The position numbers and the translations under genes are program-made. Source: an uncultured Collinsella sp. (GTDB lineage: Bacteria > Actinomycetota > Coriobacteriia > Coriobacteriales > Coriobacteriaceae). From it: a stretch of DNA of 15,858 bases. Location of the stretch: assembly GCA_900757185.1 (NCBI GenBank), contig CAAEMX010000056.1, positions 1-15,858 of the forward strand, in the 5' to 3' direction. The notes below the pieces were generated by a model that saw only the letters and a program-made list of their open reading frames with translations, did no database searches and was not told the origin of the DNA. Positions 7,756-14,402 of the stretch are shown one piece after another (the stretch's first letter is position 1; each line of letters starts with the position of its first letter).

Positions 7756-8310
7756 TCAACTACGGGGATCGTGACGAGCCGATACCGCCCGCATGCCCCC
7801 TTCGGAATAGGCGCTGAGCAGCTCCTGAGCGTGGGCAAACTCGGGCCCTCGCCTCCAACCGAGCAGGCGGTTGACCGCGAGATTTCCCTGGACGTTGTGG
7901 ACGAAGAGCAGATAGGCGTCCTCGCGCGAAAGCCCAGTCTCCTCCATGATCGAGGGAACCATCTGCTCGGCGCCGCGCTCGACGACGCGCTGTGCCACCC
8001 GAGCGTACGCGTCGTCATCCGAGTAGAGTAGATAATAGTCATCGTTTGCCGGCGGACGCTGGCAGAGGGCACCCGCCTCCGTTCCCTCGAGCGGCGGCAC
8101 CGCCGCCAAGGCCTCGTCGATAAGCGCGTCGAGCAGGGCGAACTTGTCCTCGTAGTGCAGATAGAACGTGCCACGGTTAATATCGGCACGGCGGCAGATA
8201 TCCGCTACCGTCATCTTCGCGAAGCCGACCTCGGCCAGCAGCGCGAAGAACGCCTCCCGTATGACCGAGAGTGTATAGCGTCGGCGACGATCGATCTTCC
8301 CCGCTTCCAT
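7756..8310 (-). CDS. TetR-family regulator, copy 1 (divergent to sirtuin operon)
   Basis: The 184-residue TetR-type protein has an N-terminal helix-turn-helix (MTVADICRRADINRGTFYLH, about residues 33-52) followed by YEDKFALLDALI, as in the TetR_N family; the C-terminal ligand domain is unlike well-characterised members that I can name. I prefer ATG 8308-8310 over the ATG at 8337 because it directly follows GGAGGGG and because the copy-2 homologue begins at the equivalent place. It is transcribed divergently from sirA with 143 bp between them, which contains a palindromic operator candidate, so it probably represses that operon and itself. It is about 85% identical by eye to the copy at 11041-11601. 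The ligand is unknown. Confidence 0.9.
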   Translation of the reverse strand: MEAGKIDRRRRYTLSVIREAFFALLAEVGFAKMTVADICRRADINRGTFYLHYEDKFALLDALIDEALAAVPPLEGTEAGALCQRPPANDDYYLLYSDDDAYARVAQRVVERGAEQMVPSIMEETGLSREDAYLLFVHNVQGNLAVNRLLGWRRGPEFAHAQELLSAYSEGGMRAVSARHDPRS

Positions 8311-8414
8311 TACCCCTCCAATTGCAACGCTCGACAATGCCCGGCAAACGCTCGTTTATCGACAGCAGGCCGAAGCTGTTCATTGCTCTTAAGCAAATCG
8401 ACATGGATACTTTT

Positions 8415-8434
8415 TATAGACACGTGTTTATAAT
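8415..8434 (+). promoter_or_regulatory. TetR operator palindrome overlapping the sirA -10 box
   Basis: TATAGACACGTGTTTATA (8415-8432) is palindromic except for one base pair, centred on ACACGTGT. It runs into a perfect TATAAT (8429-8434) located 19 bp before the sirA start. No good -35 is visible. The position is typical for TetR-family repression, and much of the sequence is conserved before copy 2. Confidence 0.6.
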
Positions 8435-8453
8435 AGCTGAAAGAAGGTATCCA

Positions 8454-9419
8454 GTGACCCTGTACGAGCAGCTCGTTATCGAGCTCACCAACCGATCGTT
8501 TTCCCTTCATGCCGCCTACCGCAGCGGCAGCACGCCCTATGAGCTGAGTGACCGCGAGCCCGAGCCCTACGACCAGCAAATCGAGGACTTCGCCCGTATG
8601 ATCGAAGAAGCCGATTGCGTGCTGGTGGGCGGGGCCTCCGGGCTCTCCGCGGCGGGCGGCGGCGACTTCTATTACGAGGACAACGCAACCTATCGCAGGC
8701 ATTTCGGCAAATTCGCCGAGCGCTACGGTTTCAAGGGCGCTTTCGAGGGGTCGTTCTACCGCTGGCCCACCGCCGAGGCGCGCTGGGGATACCTCGCCAC
8801 CTTCCTCGACACCACGCTCAACGCCCCGCTGCGCAAGCCCTACAGGAACCTCGACGCCATTCTCGCCGAGAAGGATTTCTTCGTGCTCACCACCAACCAG
8901 GACACGCAGTTTGTGAAGCTCTATCCCTGGGAGAAAGTGGCAGAGATCCAAGGCGACCACCGCTTCTTTCAGTGCTCCCACTGTTGCACCGACGAGGTGT
9001 GGAACGCGGTCGAGCCGGTCTCCCACATGGTAGAGGCCATGGGAGACGGTCTGGAGGTTCCGACAGAGCTCGTGCCGCGCTGCCCGCACTGCGGGGCAGA
9101 GGCGTTCCCCTGGGTTCGCGGCTACGGCAACTTCCTGCAGGGCGAACTCTACGAGGAGCAGTACCGCAAGGTGTCCGACTGGCTCGACGCGCACGCACGG
9201 CAGAGGATCCTCTTCCTCGAGCTGGGTGTGGGCCGCATGACGCCCGCGTTTATCCAGGAGCCGTTCTGGGCCCTCACGGCGCAGTTACCGCAGGCCAGCT
9301 ACATCGCCGTAAACAACAAGACGCAGTTTCTCCCCCGCGCGATCGAGGATCGGGGGCTCGCCGTTCGCGCCGACATCGCCGACGTGCTCGCCGACGTGCG
9401 CAAGACGCTGGGGAGGTAG
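8454..9419 (+). CDS. Class M-like sirtuin, sirA (first of three)
   Basis: The 321-residue protein shows the Sir2 Rossmann fold: LVGGASGLSAAGG (57-69), LTTNQDTQF (145-153, in the place of TQNID), a zinc ribbon with Cys174, Cys177, Cys210 and Cys213, and LELGVGRMTPAFI (255-267). Where deacetylase sirtuins have the catalytic His in an HG motif, this protein has Gln166 (EIQGD). Gln at that position is a mark of class M sirtuins (SirTM), which ADP-ribosylate a lipoylated carrier protein in an oxidative stress system; no such carrier or macrodomain gene is in this window. The start GTG 8454 follows GAAGG and matches the ATG of the copy-2 fragment. An N-terminal stretch of about 45 residues precedes the Sir2 core. 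The substrate is unknown. Confidence 0.85.
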   Translation: MTLYEQLVIELTNRSFSLHAAYRSGSTPYELSDREPEPYDQQIEDFARMIEEADCVLVGGASGLSAAGGGDFYYEDNATYRRHFGKFAERYGFKGAFEGSFYRWPTAEARWGYLATFLDTTLNAPLRKPYRNLDAILAEKDFFVLTTNQDTQFVKLYPWEKVAEIQGDHRFFQCSHCCTDEVWNAVEPVSHMVEAMGDGLEVPTELVPRCPHCGAEAFPWVRGYGNFLQGELYEEQYRKVSDWLDAHARQRILFLELGVGRMTPAFIQEPFWALTAQLPQASYIAVNNKTQFLPRAIEDRGLAVRADIADVLADVRKTLGR

Positions 9420-9422
9420 CGC

Positions 9423-10121
9423 ATGGAGACGGCGAAAGCAGTTCGCATAGGCAGGGCGCTAGCCGAAGCGGATCTTGTCATCATCGGCGCTAGCAACGGA
9501 CTCGACATGGCGGAGGGGCTCAACCTTTTCTGCGCCGATGCTCATTTCCAAGAGGCGTACGGGGACCTCGCCCAGGCAGACGGCATCGGCTGCATACTGC
9601 AGGGGCTCGCTTCCCCGGATGCCAGCGTGCGACGCCGATGGGCCGAGCGGTTCCATCAAAAGGAGTATCTCGAATATGAGCCCGGCTCGCTCATGAACGG
9701 GCTGCGGCGTCTTACGGAGCACGCCGACACCTTCGTGGTCACATGCAACATCGACGGGCACTTCGCGCGCGCCGGGTTCGACGAGGAGCGCGTGCTCGAG
9801 ACTGAGGGGGGCACGCGCACGTCGGTTGACGAGCGGCGCCTCGCCCATCCAGACGCCCTCGCCATGACCCAGCTCGACGAGCTCGCGCGTCTTGTGCAAG
9901 CCCATCGCAACGGCAGGGTCGCCATCCTCGAACTTGGCGTGGGACTGCACAACGGCGTCATAAAGCGCATGCTCGCCCAGATCGCGAACGTCTGCGAGCA
10001 CGCCACCTACATCGTGTTCAACTACAGCCAGGCTATGGCGCCCGATGCATCGTGCGAGACGATTCTCGTTGACGGCGATATGGCCCCGGCTTTCGAGGAG
10101 ATCGCCCGATGCCACCCCTAG
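9423..10121 (+). CDS. Divergent sirtuin-like protein lacking zinc ribbon, sirB
   Basis: This 232-residue Sir2-like protein keeps the NAD-binding motif IIGASNGLDMAEG (20-32), a VTCNIDGHF segment (106-114, with Asn109 and Asp111) and LELGVGLHNGVI. The position of the catalytic His/Gln appears to be Glu128 (LETEGG), and the four-cysteine zinc ribbon present in its neighbours is absent, which explains its shorter length. It may be a catalytically altered or non-catalytic partner of sirA and sirC. It starts 3 bp after the sirA stop, with GGGGAGG as ribosome binding site, and overlaps sirC by 13 bp, so the three genes are one operon with coupled translation. Confidence 0.8.
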   Translation: METAKAVRIGRALAEADLVIIGASNGLDMAEGLNLFCADAHFQEAYGDLAQADGIGCILQGLASPDASVRRRWAERFHQKEYLEYEPGSLMNGLRRLTEHADTFVVTCNIDGHFARAGFDEERVLETEGGTRTSVDERRLAHPDALAMTQLDELARLVQAHRNGRVAILELGVGLHNGVIKRMLAQIANVCEHATYIVFNYSQAMAPDASCETILVDGDMAPAFEEIARCHP

Positions 10122-10957
10122 AAAGAGAAGCGCGTAGGCTTCGAAGCCTTATCGACGATGCCGACGCCATCATCGTCGGCATCGGCTCGGGCATGTCGAG
10201 CGCCGCCGGGTTCAACCATTACAACCGCGCGGGCATGGCGCGCGCAGGAATGGCGGACTGGCAGCAAGCCTTTGGCTTCAAGAGCCTTTTCGACGGCTTC
10301 TACCACCTCTACCCCAGCCTCGAGCAGCAATGGGCCTACTACGCGCGATATATCGATTTCATGCTGCGCGAGCCGACCTCGCAGCCCTATCTCGACCTAC
10401 GGTCCCTCATCGGCCATAAGGGCTACTTCATCCTGAGCACCAATGTGGACACCCAAGTCGAGAAGACGTTTCCCACCGAGAGGATCTGCAACTATCAGGG
10501 AAGCTTCGCGCACCTTCAATGCAAGCAGCCATGCTGCGACGAGCTCTTCGAGGCGAGCCCCTACGTCGAGCGCATGCTCGCGGGCATGGCGGGGTTCGAG
10601 GTCCTCAGCGAGGATGTCCCCCGATGCCCGCATTGCGGCTGGCAGCTTGTGCCGTGGGTGCGCGACGACACGTTTCTGCAGGGTGCGGCATGGCGCGAGA
10701 GCCTCGGACGATACGAGCGCTTCGTGCGCGAGCGCAGCGATCGCCGCGTGCTGTTGCTGGAGCTCGGCGTGGGCGAGATGACCCCCGGCATCATCACGCT
10801 CCCGTTCTGGAGCATGACCGCGAAGCTGCCGGATGCGCACCTTTTGAGCGTAAACATCTCGGGCGGCTCGGCTCCGTTGCAGCTTGGAAGCAAGGCAGGG
10901 GCGATCCAGGCCGATTTGGGCGCCCTGCTCTCGGTGGCGCGGGCAGGTGGCGAGTAA
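10109..10957 (+). CDS. Class M-like sirtuin, sirC
   Basis: The 282-residue Sir2-family protein is the most canonical of the three. It has GIGSGMSSAAGF (24-35), LSTNVDTQVE (109-118; Asn112, Asp114), a zinc ribbon with Cys138, Cys142 or 143, Cys173 and Cys176, and LELGVGEMTPGII (217-229). The catalytic His site is Gln130 in NYQGS, again as in SirTM sirtuins, so protein ADP-ribosylation is a better guess than deacetylation. The start ATG 10109 follows GAGGAG and lies inside the end of sirB. A near-identical C-terminal fragment (about 14 differences in 103 residues by eye) is found at 13695-14009. The operon ends here at a hairpin. Confidence 0.88.
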   Translation: MPPLEREARRLRSLIDDADAIIVGIGSGMSSAAGFNHYNRAGMARAGMADWQQAFGFKSLFDGFYHLYPSLEQQWAYYARYIDFMLREPTSQPYLDLRSLIGHKGYFILSTNVDTQVEKTFPTERICNYQGSFAHLQCKQPCCDELFEASPYVERMLAGMAGFEVLSEDVPRCPHCGWQLVPWVRDDTFLQGAAWRESLGRYERFVRERSDRRVLLLELGVGEMTPGIITLPFWSMTAKLPDAHLLSVNISGGSAPLQLGSKAGAIQADLGALLSVARAGGE

Positions 10958-10992
10958 CGCGGAGCGGTAGACGCGCAATGAGGTTTTAGCCG

Positions 10993-11022
10993 CAGCCTCC
11001 GAACGAGAGGGCTCGGAGGCTG
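10993..11022. terminator. Hairpin between convergent sirC and tetR copy 2
   Basis: CAGCCTCCGA (10993-11002) pairs perfectly over 10 bp with TCGGAGGCTG (11013-11022), with a 10-base loop. It is placed to end transcription from both sides. The T run is weak, so termination strength is uncertain. Confidence 0.65.
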
Positions 11023-11040
11023 GTATTCCTGAATCGCAGG

Positions 11041-11601
11041 TCACGATGGGTTATCGGAATCGCGAAGAGCGGATACCGCCAGTAAGCCCCCTTCGGAATA
11101 GGCGTTGAGCAGCTCCTGGGCATGGGCGAACTCGGGGCCTCGTCTCCAGCCGAGCAGGCGGTTGACGGCCAGATTGCCCTGGACGTTGTGGACGAAGAGC
11201 AGGAAGGCGTCTTCGCGTGAAAGCCCTGTTTTCTCCATGACCCAGGGAACCATCTGCTCCGCTCCGCGTTCTATGACGCGCTGGGCTACGCGAGCGTATG
11301 CGTCGCTGTCCGAATAAAGCAGGCGATAATCGTCGTCTGCCGGCGGACGCTGGCAAAGCGTTGCCGATTCAACCCCCTCAAGCGGGGGAGCCGCTGCCAA
11401 TGCCTCGTCGATAAGCGCATCGAGCAGCGCGTACTTATCCTCGTAATGCAGATAGAACGTTCCCCGGTTGATCTCGGCGCGGCGGCAGATGTCCGCCACC
11501 GTCATCTTCGCGAAGCCGACCTCGGCCAGCAGCGCGAAGAACGCCTCCTGTATGACCGAGAGGGTGTAGCGCCGCCGGCGGTCGATCTTGGTTTCTCCCA
11601 T
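11041..11601 (-). CDS. TetR-family regulator, copy 2
   Basis: The 186-residue protein is about 85% identical by eye to tetR copy 1, with the same helix-turn-helix (MTVADICRRAEINRGTFYLH) and an identical LLFVHNVQGNLAVNRLLGWR stretch in the C-terminal domain; differences cluster in the middle (ligand domain) and at the end. ATG 11599-11601 follows GGAGAGGCG; the longer in-frame start at 11742 would cross the divergent promoter and is rejected. The divergent intergenic region is 143 bp, the same length as in copy 1. Its divergent partner is now a truncated sirA followed by radical SAM genes, so it probably controls those, and it may cross-regulate copy 1. Confidence 0.9.
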   Translation of the reverse strand: MGETKIDRRRRYTLSVIQEAFFALLAEVGFAKMTVADICRRAEINRGTFYLHYEDKYALLDALIDEALAAAPPLEGVESATLCQRPPADDDYRLLYSDSDAYARVAQRVIERGAEQMVPWVMEKTGLSREDAFLLFVHNVQGNLAVNRLLGWRRGPEFAHAQELLNAYSEGGLLAVSALRDSDNPS

Positions 11602-11706
11602 CGCCTCTCCAATCTGAGTCGTTTGACAATGTCCAGTAGCTGTTCGTTTATCGACAGGTGCACGCGTTTGTTCATTGCCCCTGCGAAAATCAACAAGGAT
11701 ACTGTT

Positions 11707-11727
11707 TATAGACACCTGTTTTTTATA
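11707..11727 (+). promoter_or_regulatory. Copy-2 counterpart of the TetR operator and promoter
   Basis: TATAGACACCTGTTTTTTATA corresponds to the copy-1 operator. The left half TATAGACAC is unchanged, but the right arm is altered, and the base-for-base counterpart of TATAAT is TTTTAT (11721-11726). The palindrome and the -10 box are therefore weaker or shifted compared with copy 1. Confidence 0.45.
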
Positions 11728-11744
11728 GCTGAAAGGGAGCACGG

Positions 11745-11945
11745 ATGACCCTGTGCGAGAAGCTCGGCATCGGGCTTGTCAGCCGATCGTTTTCCCATCG
11801 GGCCGTCTATCGAAACGGCGGCACGTCATACGATTTGAGCGATTGCGAGCCTGCTGCTTGCAAGCAAGATATCGAGGTTTTTGCCCGCAAGGTGGGGGAG
11901 GCTGATTGCGTGTTTACGGGAGAGGCAGGTAGGCAGGCGTTATGA
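11745..11945 (+). pseudogene. Truncated sirA copy (5' fragment)
   Basis: The 66-residue reading frame matches sirA from its start (MTLCEKL against MTLYEQL) through EADCV (about residue 56), then diverges over GEAG and stops at TGA 11943-11945. The NAD-binding loop and everything downstream are missing, so it cannot be a working sirtuin. The ribosome binding site GGGAG and ATG are good, so the fragment is probably translated; its stop overlaps the start of the next gene in ATGA. It marks the left edge of the replaced segment. Confidence 0.85.
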
Positions 11946-12631
11946 GCATCTGCATCAAAAATCAGATTCAGAATATGAATATCGTCATCGGCTGCACGGT
12001 GGGGTGTCCATATTGCTATGCCCGTAACAATGTGAAACGTTGGCATATGATTGACGACTTCGCTGATCCTGCGTTCTTCCCGAGCAAGCTCAAGATGATG
12101 GAAAAGAAACGCCCGCAGAACTTTCTCCTTACCGGCATGAGCGATCTCTCCGGGTGGAAGCTGGAATGGCGAGACGAGGTATTTGCAAAGATCCATGAGA
12201 ATCCACAGCATCAGTTCCTGTTCCTGACCAAGAGACCCGATTTGCTGGATTTAGATACCGACCTGGAAAACGCATGGTTCGGCGTTACGGTGACGAGGAA
12301 AGCGGAGCTGTGGCGTATCGACGCCCTTCGGAAAAACGTCAAAGCAAATCACTTCTTCGTTACTTTTGAGCCGCTATTCGACGATCCCGGTACGGTCGAC
12401 CTTTCCGGAATCAACTGGATCGTCGTCGGTACCATGACCGGGGCGCAGAGCAGGAAGGTTCATACGGAACCGGAGTGGGCATGGTCTTTGACGGACCAGG
12501 CGCACGCGCTTGGCATTCCAATGTTTATGAAGGAAGACCTCGTCTCTGTCATAGGGGACGAATACATGATTCAGGAATTGCCGGAAGAATTCGAAAGAGT
12601 GCTGGAGGTGCAGAGAACATGGCGGAAGTGA
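11942..12631 (+). CDS. Radical SAM protein, DUF5131-like (mobile pair, first member)
   Basis: The 229-residue protein carries the Cx3Cx2C iron-sulfur motif near its N-terminus (GCTVGCPYCYARNN; Cys18, 22, 25), followed by a FLLTGMSD segment and FLFLTKRPDLL, features of the DUF5131/phage Gp37-Gp68 radical SAM family. Together with the overlapping next gene it matches the arrangement called the 'radical SAM mobile pair' in Firmicutes, whose substrate is not known. The ATG overlaps the TGA of the truncated sirA as ATGA; no strong ribosome binding site precedes it, which suggests translation by re-initiation. Codon use is more AT-rich than in the surrounding genes. The molecular reaction is unknown. 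Confidence 0.8.
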   Translation: MSICIKNQIQNMNIVIGCTVGCPYCYARNNVKRWHMIDDFADPAFFPSKLKMMEKKRPQNFLLTGMSDLSGWKLEWRDEVFAKIHENPQHQFLFLTKRPDLLDLDTDLENAWFGVTVTRKAELWRIDALRKNVKANHFFVTFEPLFDDPGTVDLSGINWIVVGTMTGAQSRKVHTEPEWAWSLTDQAHALGIPMFMKEDLVSVIGDEYMIQELPEEFERVLEVQRTWRK

Positions 12632-13527
12632 TCGATGGAATCCTCATCAATGAGGTGGAAGCAAAGAACATCATGACCAAGTCCAGCCTGCCGGTAGGCG
12701 GCTACTCGGTCAATCCCTATGTAGGCTGCACGCATGCCTGCAAGTATTGCTATGCTTCTTTTATGAAGCGCTTTACCGGACACAAGGAGGAATGGGGCAC
12801 CTTTCTTGATGTGAAGCATTGGCCGGAAATCAAGAATCCGAAGAAATACGCTGGACAGCGGGTGGTTATCGGTTCTGTGACGGATGGCTACAATCCACAG
12901 GAGGAGCGATTCGGGAATACCAGGAAACTCCTGGAGCAGCTGATTGGCAGCGATGCAGATATTCTGATCTGCACAAAGTCTGATCTTGTGGTACGGGATA
13001 TCGATCTGCTGAAGAGGCTTGGACGAGTGACCGTTTCATGGTCGATCAACACGCTGGATGAGAACTTCAAGAACGATATGGACTCCGCGTCGAGCATCGA
13101 GCGTCGTATCGCTGCTATGAAGCAGGTGTATGACGAAGGTATCCGTACGGTCTGCTTCGTGTCCCCGGTATTTCCCGGCATCACGGATTTTGAGATGATT
13201 TTTGAGCGAGTAAAGGATCGGTGCGATTTGTTTTGGCTCGAAAATCTCAATCTTCGGGGTGGTTTCAAAAAAGCGATCCTGGATTATATCGCCGAGAAAC
13301 ATCCCGATCTCGTACCGCTTTACGATGAGATCTATAACAAGCGCAACCGTAGCTATTTTGAAGCGCTTGAAGTAAAAGCCGAGGAAATGGCCAAGAAGTA
13401 CGATTGCCCCTTTGTGGACAACGAAATGCCTTATGGCAGAGTCCCCCAGGGGCATCCGGTGATCGTGGACTACTTCTATCACGAGGAAGTCCGAGGGTCG
13501 GATAATAGCGGAAAAAGAAATCGTTAA
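12619..13527 (+). CDS. Radical SAM protein, SplB-like (mobile pair, second member)
   Basis: The 302-residue protein has the Cx3Cx2C motif VGCTHACKYCYASFM (Cys37, 41, 44) and the order of motifs of the spore photoproduct lyase-like radical SAM group: VVIGSVTDGYNPQE (about 85-98), ILICTKSDLVVRD, VSWSINTLDE and a C-terminal YFYHEE. I do not infer a DNA lyase activity from this; members of this branch have diverse or unknown roles. The ATG at 12619 follows GGAGG and lies 13 bp inside the end of the first radical SAM gene, so the pair is translationally coupled. A longer in-frame start at 12475 would fully overlap the first gene and has no support. Confidence 0.82.
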   Translation: MAEVIDGILINEVEAKNIMTKSSLPVGGYSVNPYVGCTHACKYCYASFMKRFTGHKEEWGTFLDVKHWPEIKNPKKYAGQRVVIGSVTDGYNPQEERFGNTRKLLEQLIGSDADILICTKSDLVVRDIDLLKRLGRVTVSWSINTLDENFKNDMDSASSIERRIAAMKQVYDEGIRTVCFVSPVFPGITDFEMIFERVKDRCDLFWLENLNLRGGFKKAILDYIAEKHPDLVPLYDEIYNKRNRSYFEALEVKAEEMAKKYDCPFVDNEMPYGRVPQGHPVIVDYFYHEEVRGSDNSGKRNR

Positions 13528-13694
13528 ACGGAAACCGACGACGATTCGCTCGAGCGATTAGCGTCCACGCGTGGCTTCTGCCGATTGGCGCAACGGGCGA
13601 CGGATTAAGGGATCGCTCGGGCGGATGATCCCGCTGCAGTACAGGCGGTCGCTCAATTTAGCGGCATGAGCGTTTTCGCACGGAAAACCAGTAT
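13528..13694. other. Non-coding right tail of the radical SAM cassette
   Basis: No gene is recognised here. The stretch contains the perfect 12-bp palindrome TCGCTCGAGCGA (13546-13557), which lies just after the radical SAM stop, and a GGGATC/GATCCC hairpin near 13609-13632 without a T run. It ends where similarity to sirC resumes at 13695. It may contain the recombination junction. Confidence 0.5.
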
Positions 13695-14009
13695 CTTGTA
13701 CCGTGGGTGCGCGACGGCACGTTTCTGCAGGGTGCGACATGGCGCGAGAGCCTCGGACGATACGAGCGCTTCGCGCACGAGCGCGGAGCTGGCCGCGTGC
13801 TGCTGCTGGAGCTTGGCGTGGGCGAGATGACCCCCGGCATCATCACGCTCCCGTTCTGGAGCATGGCCGCAAAGCTGCCGGATGCGCATCTGTTGAGCGT
13901 AAACATCTCGGGCGACTCAGCCCCCTTGCAGCTCGGAAGCAAGGCGGAGGCAATCCAGGCCGATTTGGGCGCACTGCTCTCGGCGGCGCGGGTGGGCGAC
14001 GGTGCTTAA
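13695..14009 (+). pseudogene. Truncated sirC copy (3' fragment)
   Basis: From CTT 13695 the frame matches sirC from Leu180 to the end (LVPWVRDGTFLQG, then LELGVGEMTPGIITLPFW), with about 14 differences in 103 residues, and ends at TAA 14007-14009. The NAD-binding loop, the catalytic Gln and most of the zinc ribbon are missing. It is the right edge of the gutted second sirtuin locus. An internal GTG at 13707 could serve as a start, but no ribosome binding site supports this. Confidence 0.88.
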
Positions 14010-14250
14010 GCCTCTTTGTTAGTCGCTTTGAGATAATCCTCGTCGTTCACAGGCTCCAACCACTCGTTGGAGGTCTCCTCGCCCGGAACCTCCAGCGCGA
14101 GATGGGAGAACCAGCCGTCGGGCGCGGCTCCGTGTCAATGCTTCACCCCCGGGGCGATGTTGACCACATCGCCCGGGCGCAGCTCCTGTGCCGGCTTTCC
14201 CCATTCCTGGTAAAACCCTCGACCAGTCACAGCATGCCGGCAGCGAGGTC
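14006..14250 (-). pseudogene. Decayed cupin-domain gene (C-terminal part)
   Basis: Read on the minus strand, one frame gives GFYQEWGKPAQELRPGDVVN, then IAPGVKH, a TGA stop (14135-14137), then HGAAPDGWFSHLALEVPGEE and the tail NEWLEPVNDEDYL before TAA. This is the conserved part of small cupin proteins, and the stop falls where the family has Trp in KHWHG. Upstream of GFYQEW the reading continues only with a frame change, and the N-terminal half is missing. The gene is thus broken in at least two ways. Its TAA shares bases with the stop of the sirC fragment, so the two ended tail to tail in the ancestor. Confidence 0.75.
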
Positions 14251-14266
14251 AATGCGCATTCGCTCA

Positions 14267-14275
14267 TGCTACAAT
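14267..14275 (+). promoter_or_regulatory. Extended -10 promoter element before yjdF leader
   Basis: TGCTACAAT is an extended -10 (TG-N-TACAAT) just before the riboswitch. No good -35 is visible. If used, transcription would begin near 14281-14283, which would trim the first bases of the outer stem described for the riboswitch, so the true start may be elsewhere. Confidence 0.4.
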
Positions 14276-14276
14276 C

Positions 14277-14394
14277 CAACCACCAGAGATGAAAACACAG
14301 TCCCCGTCGGGTAGTCGTGGGCGTGCGGGAGTCCGCATCAGTAACCTGCCTCCTTGGTTGTCCCTTCTCTGCATGGTCATCTACATAAAGGAGG
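14277..14394 (+). promoter_or_regulatory. yjdF-type riboswitch and expression platform
   Basis: The 5' region of yjdF forms a compact structure: outer pairing CAACCA (14277-14282) with TGGTTG (14355-14360), an internal GTGCGG-GAGT-CCGCAT hairpin, and conserved-looking single-stranded GATGAAAACACAGTCCCC. The yjdF RNA motif is known to lie upstream of yjdF genes and to respond to azaaromatic compounds. CCTCCTT (14349-14355) is exactly complementary to the Shine-Dalgarno AAGGAGG (14388-14394), so holding or freeing this segment could switch translation. I recognised the motif by context and partial recall of its consensus, not by a model search. Confidence 0.68.
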
Positions 14395-14402
14395 AACCAA
14401 CC

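Larger units (their letters stand above)
11930..13694 (+). mobile_element. Radical SAM cassette replacing the core of sirtuin locus copy 2
   Basis: Between the sirA 5' fragment and the sirC 3' fragment lies about 1.76 kb with no counterpart in copy 1, holding two overlapping radical SAM genes and a 167-bp tail. Codon use is visibly less GC-rich than in the sirtuin and topoisomerase genes, which points to transfer from a lower-GC donor such as a Firmicute. No transposase, terminal inverted repeats or target-site duplication is visible; relative to copy 1, about 2 kb of sirtuin sequence was lost, so this is a replacement rather than a simple insertion. Edge positions are estimates from where similarity to copy 1 ends. 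Confidence 0.6.

Noticed and set aside
7620..8189. Minus-strand frame overlapping tetR copy 1
   Set aside because: Ser/Arg-rich and without motifs. The overlapping tetR frame is conserved in a second copy while this one is not.
8615..9493. Arg/Gly-rich frame overlapping sirA on the plus strand
   Set aside because: Composition typical of an out-of-frame reading of GC-rich DNA; sirA in the other frame has clear Sir2 motifs.
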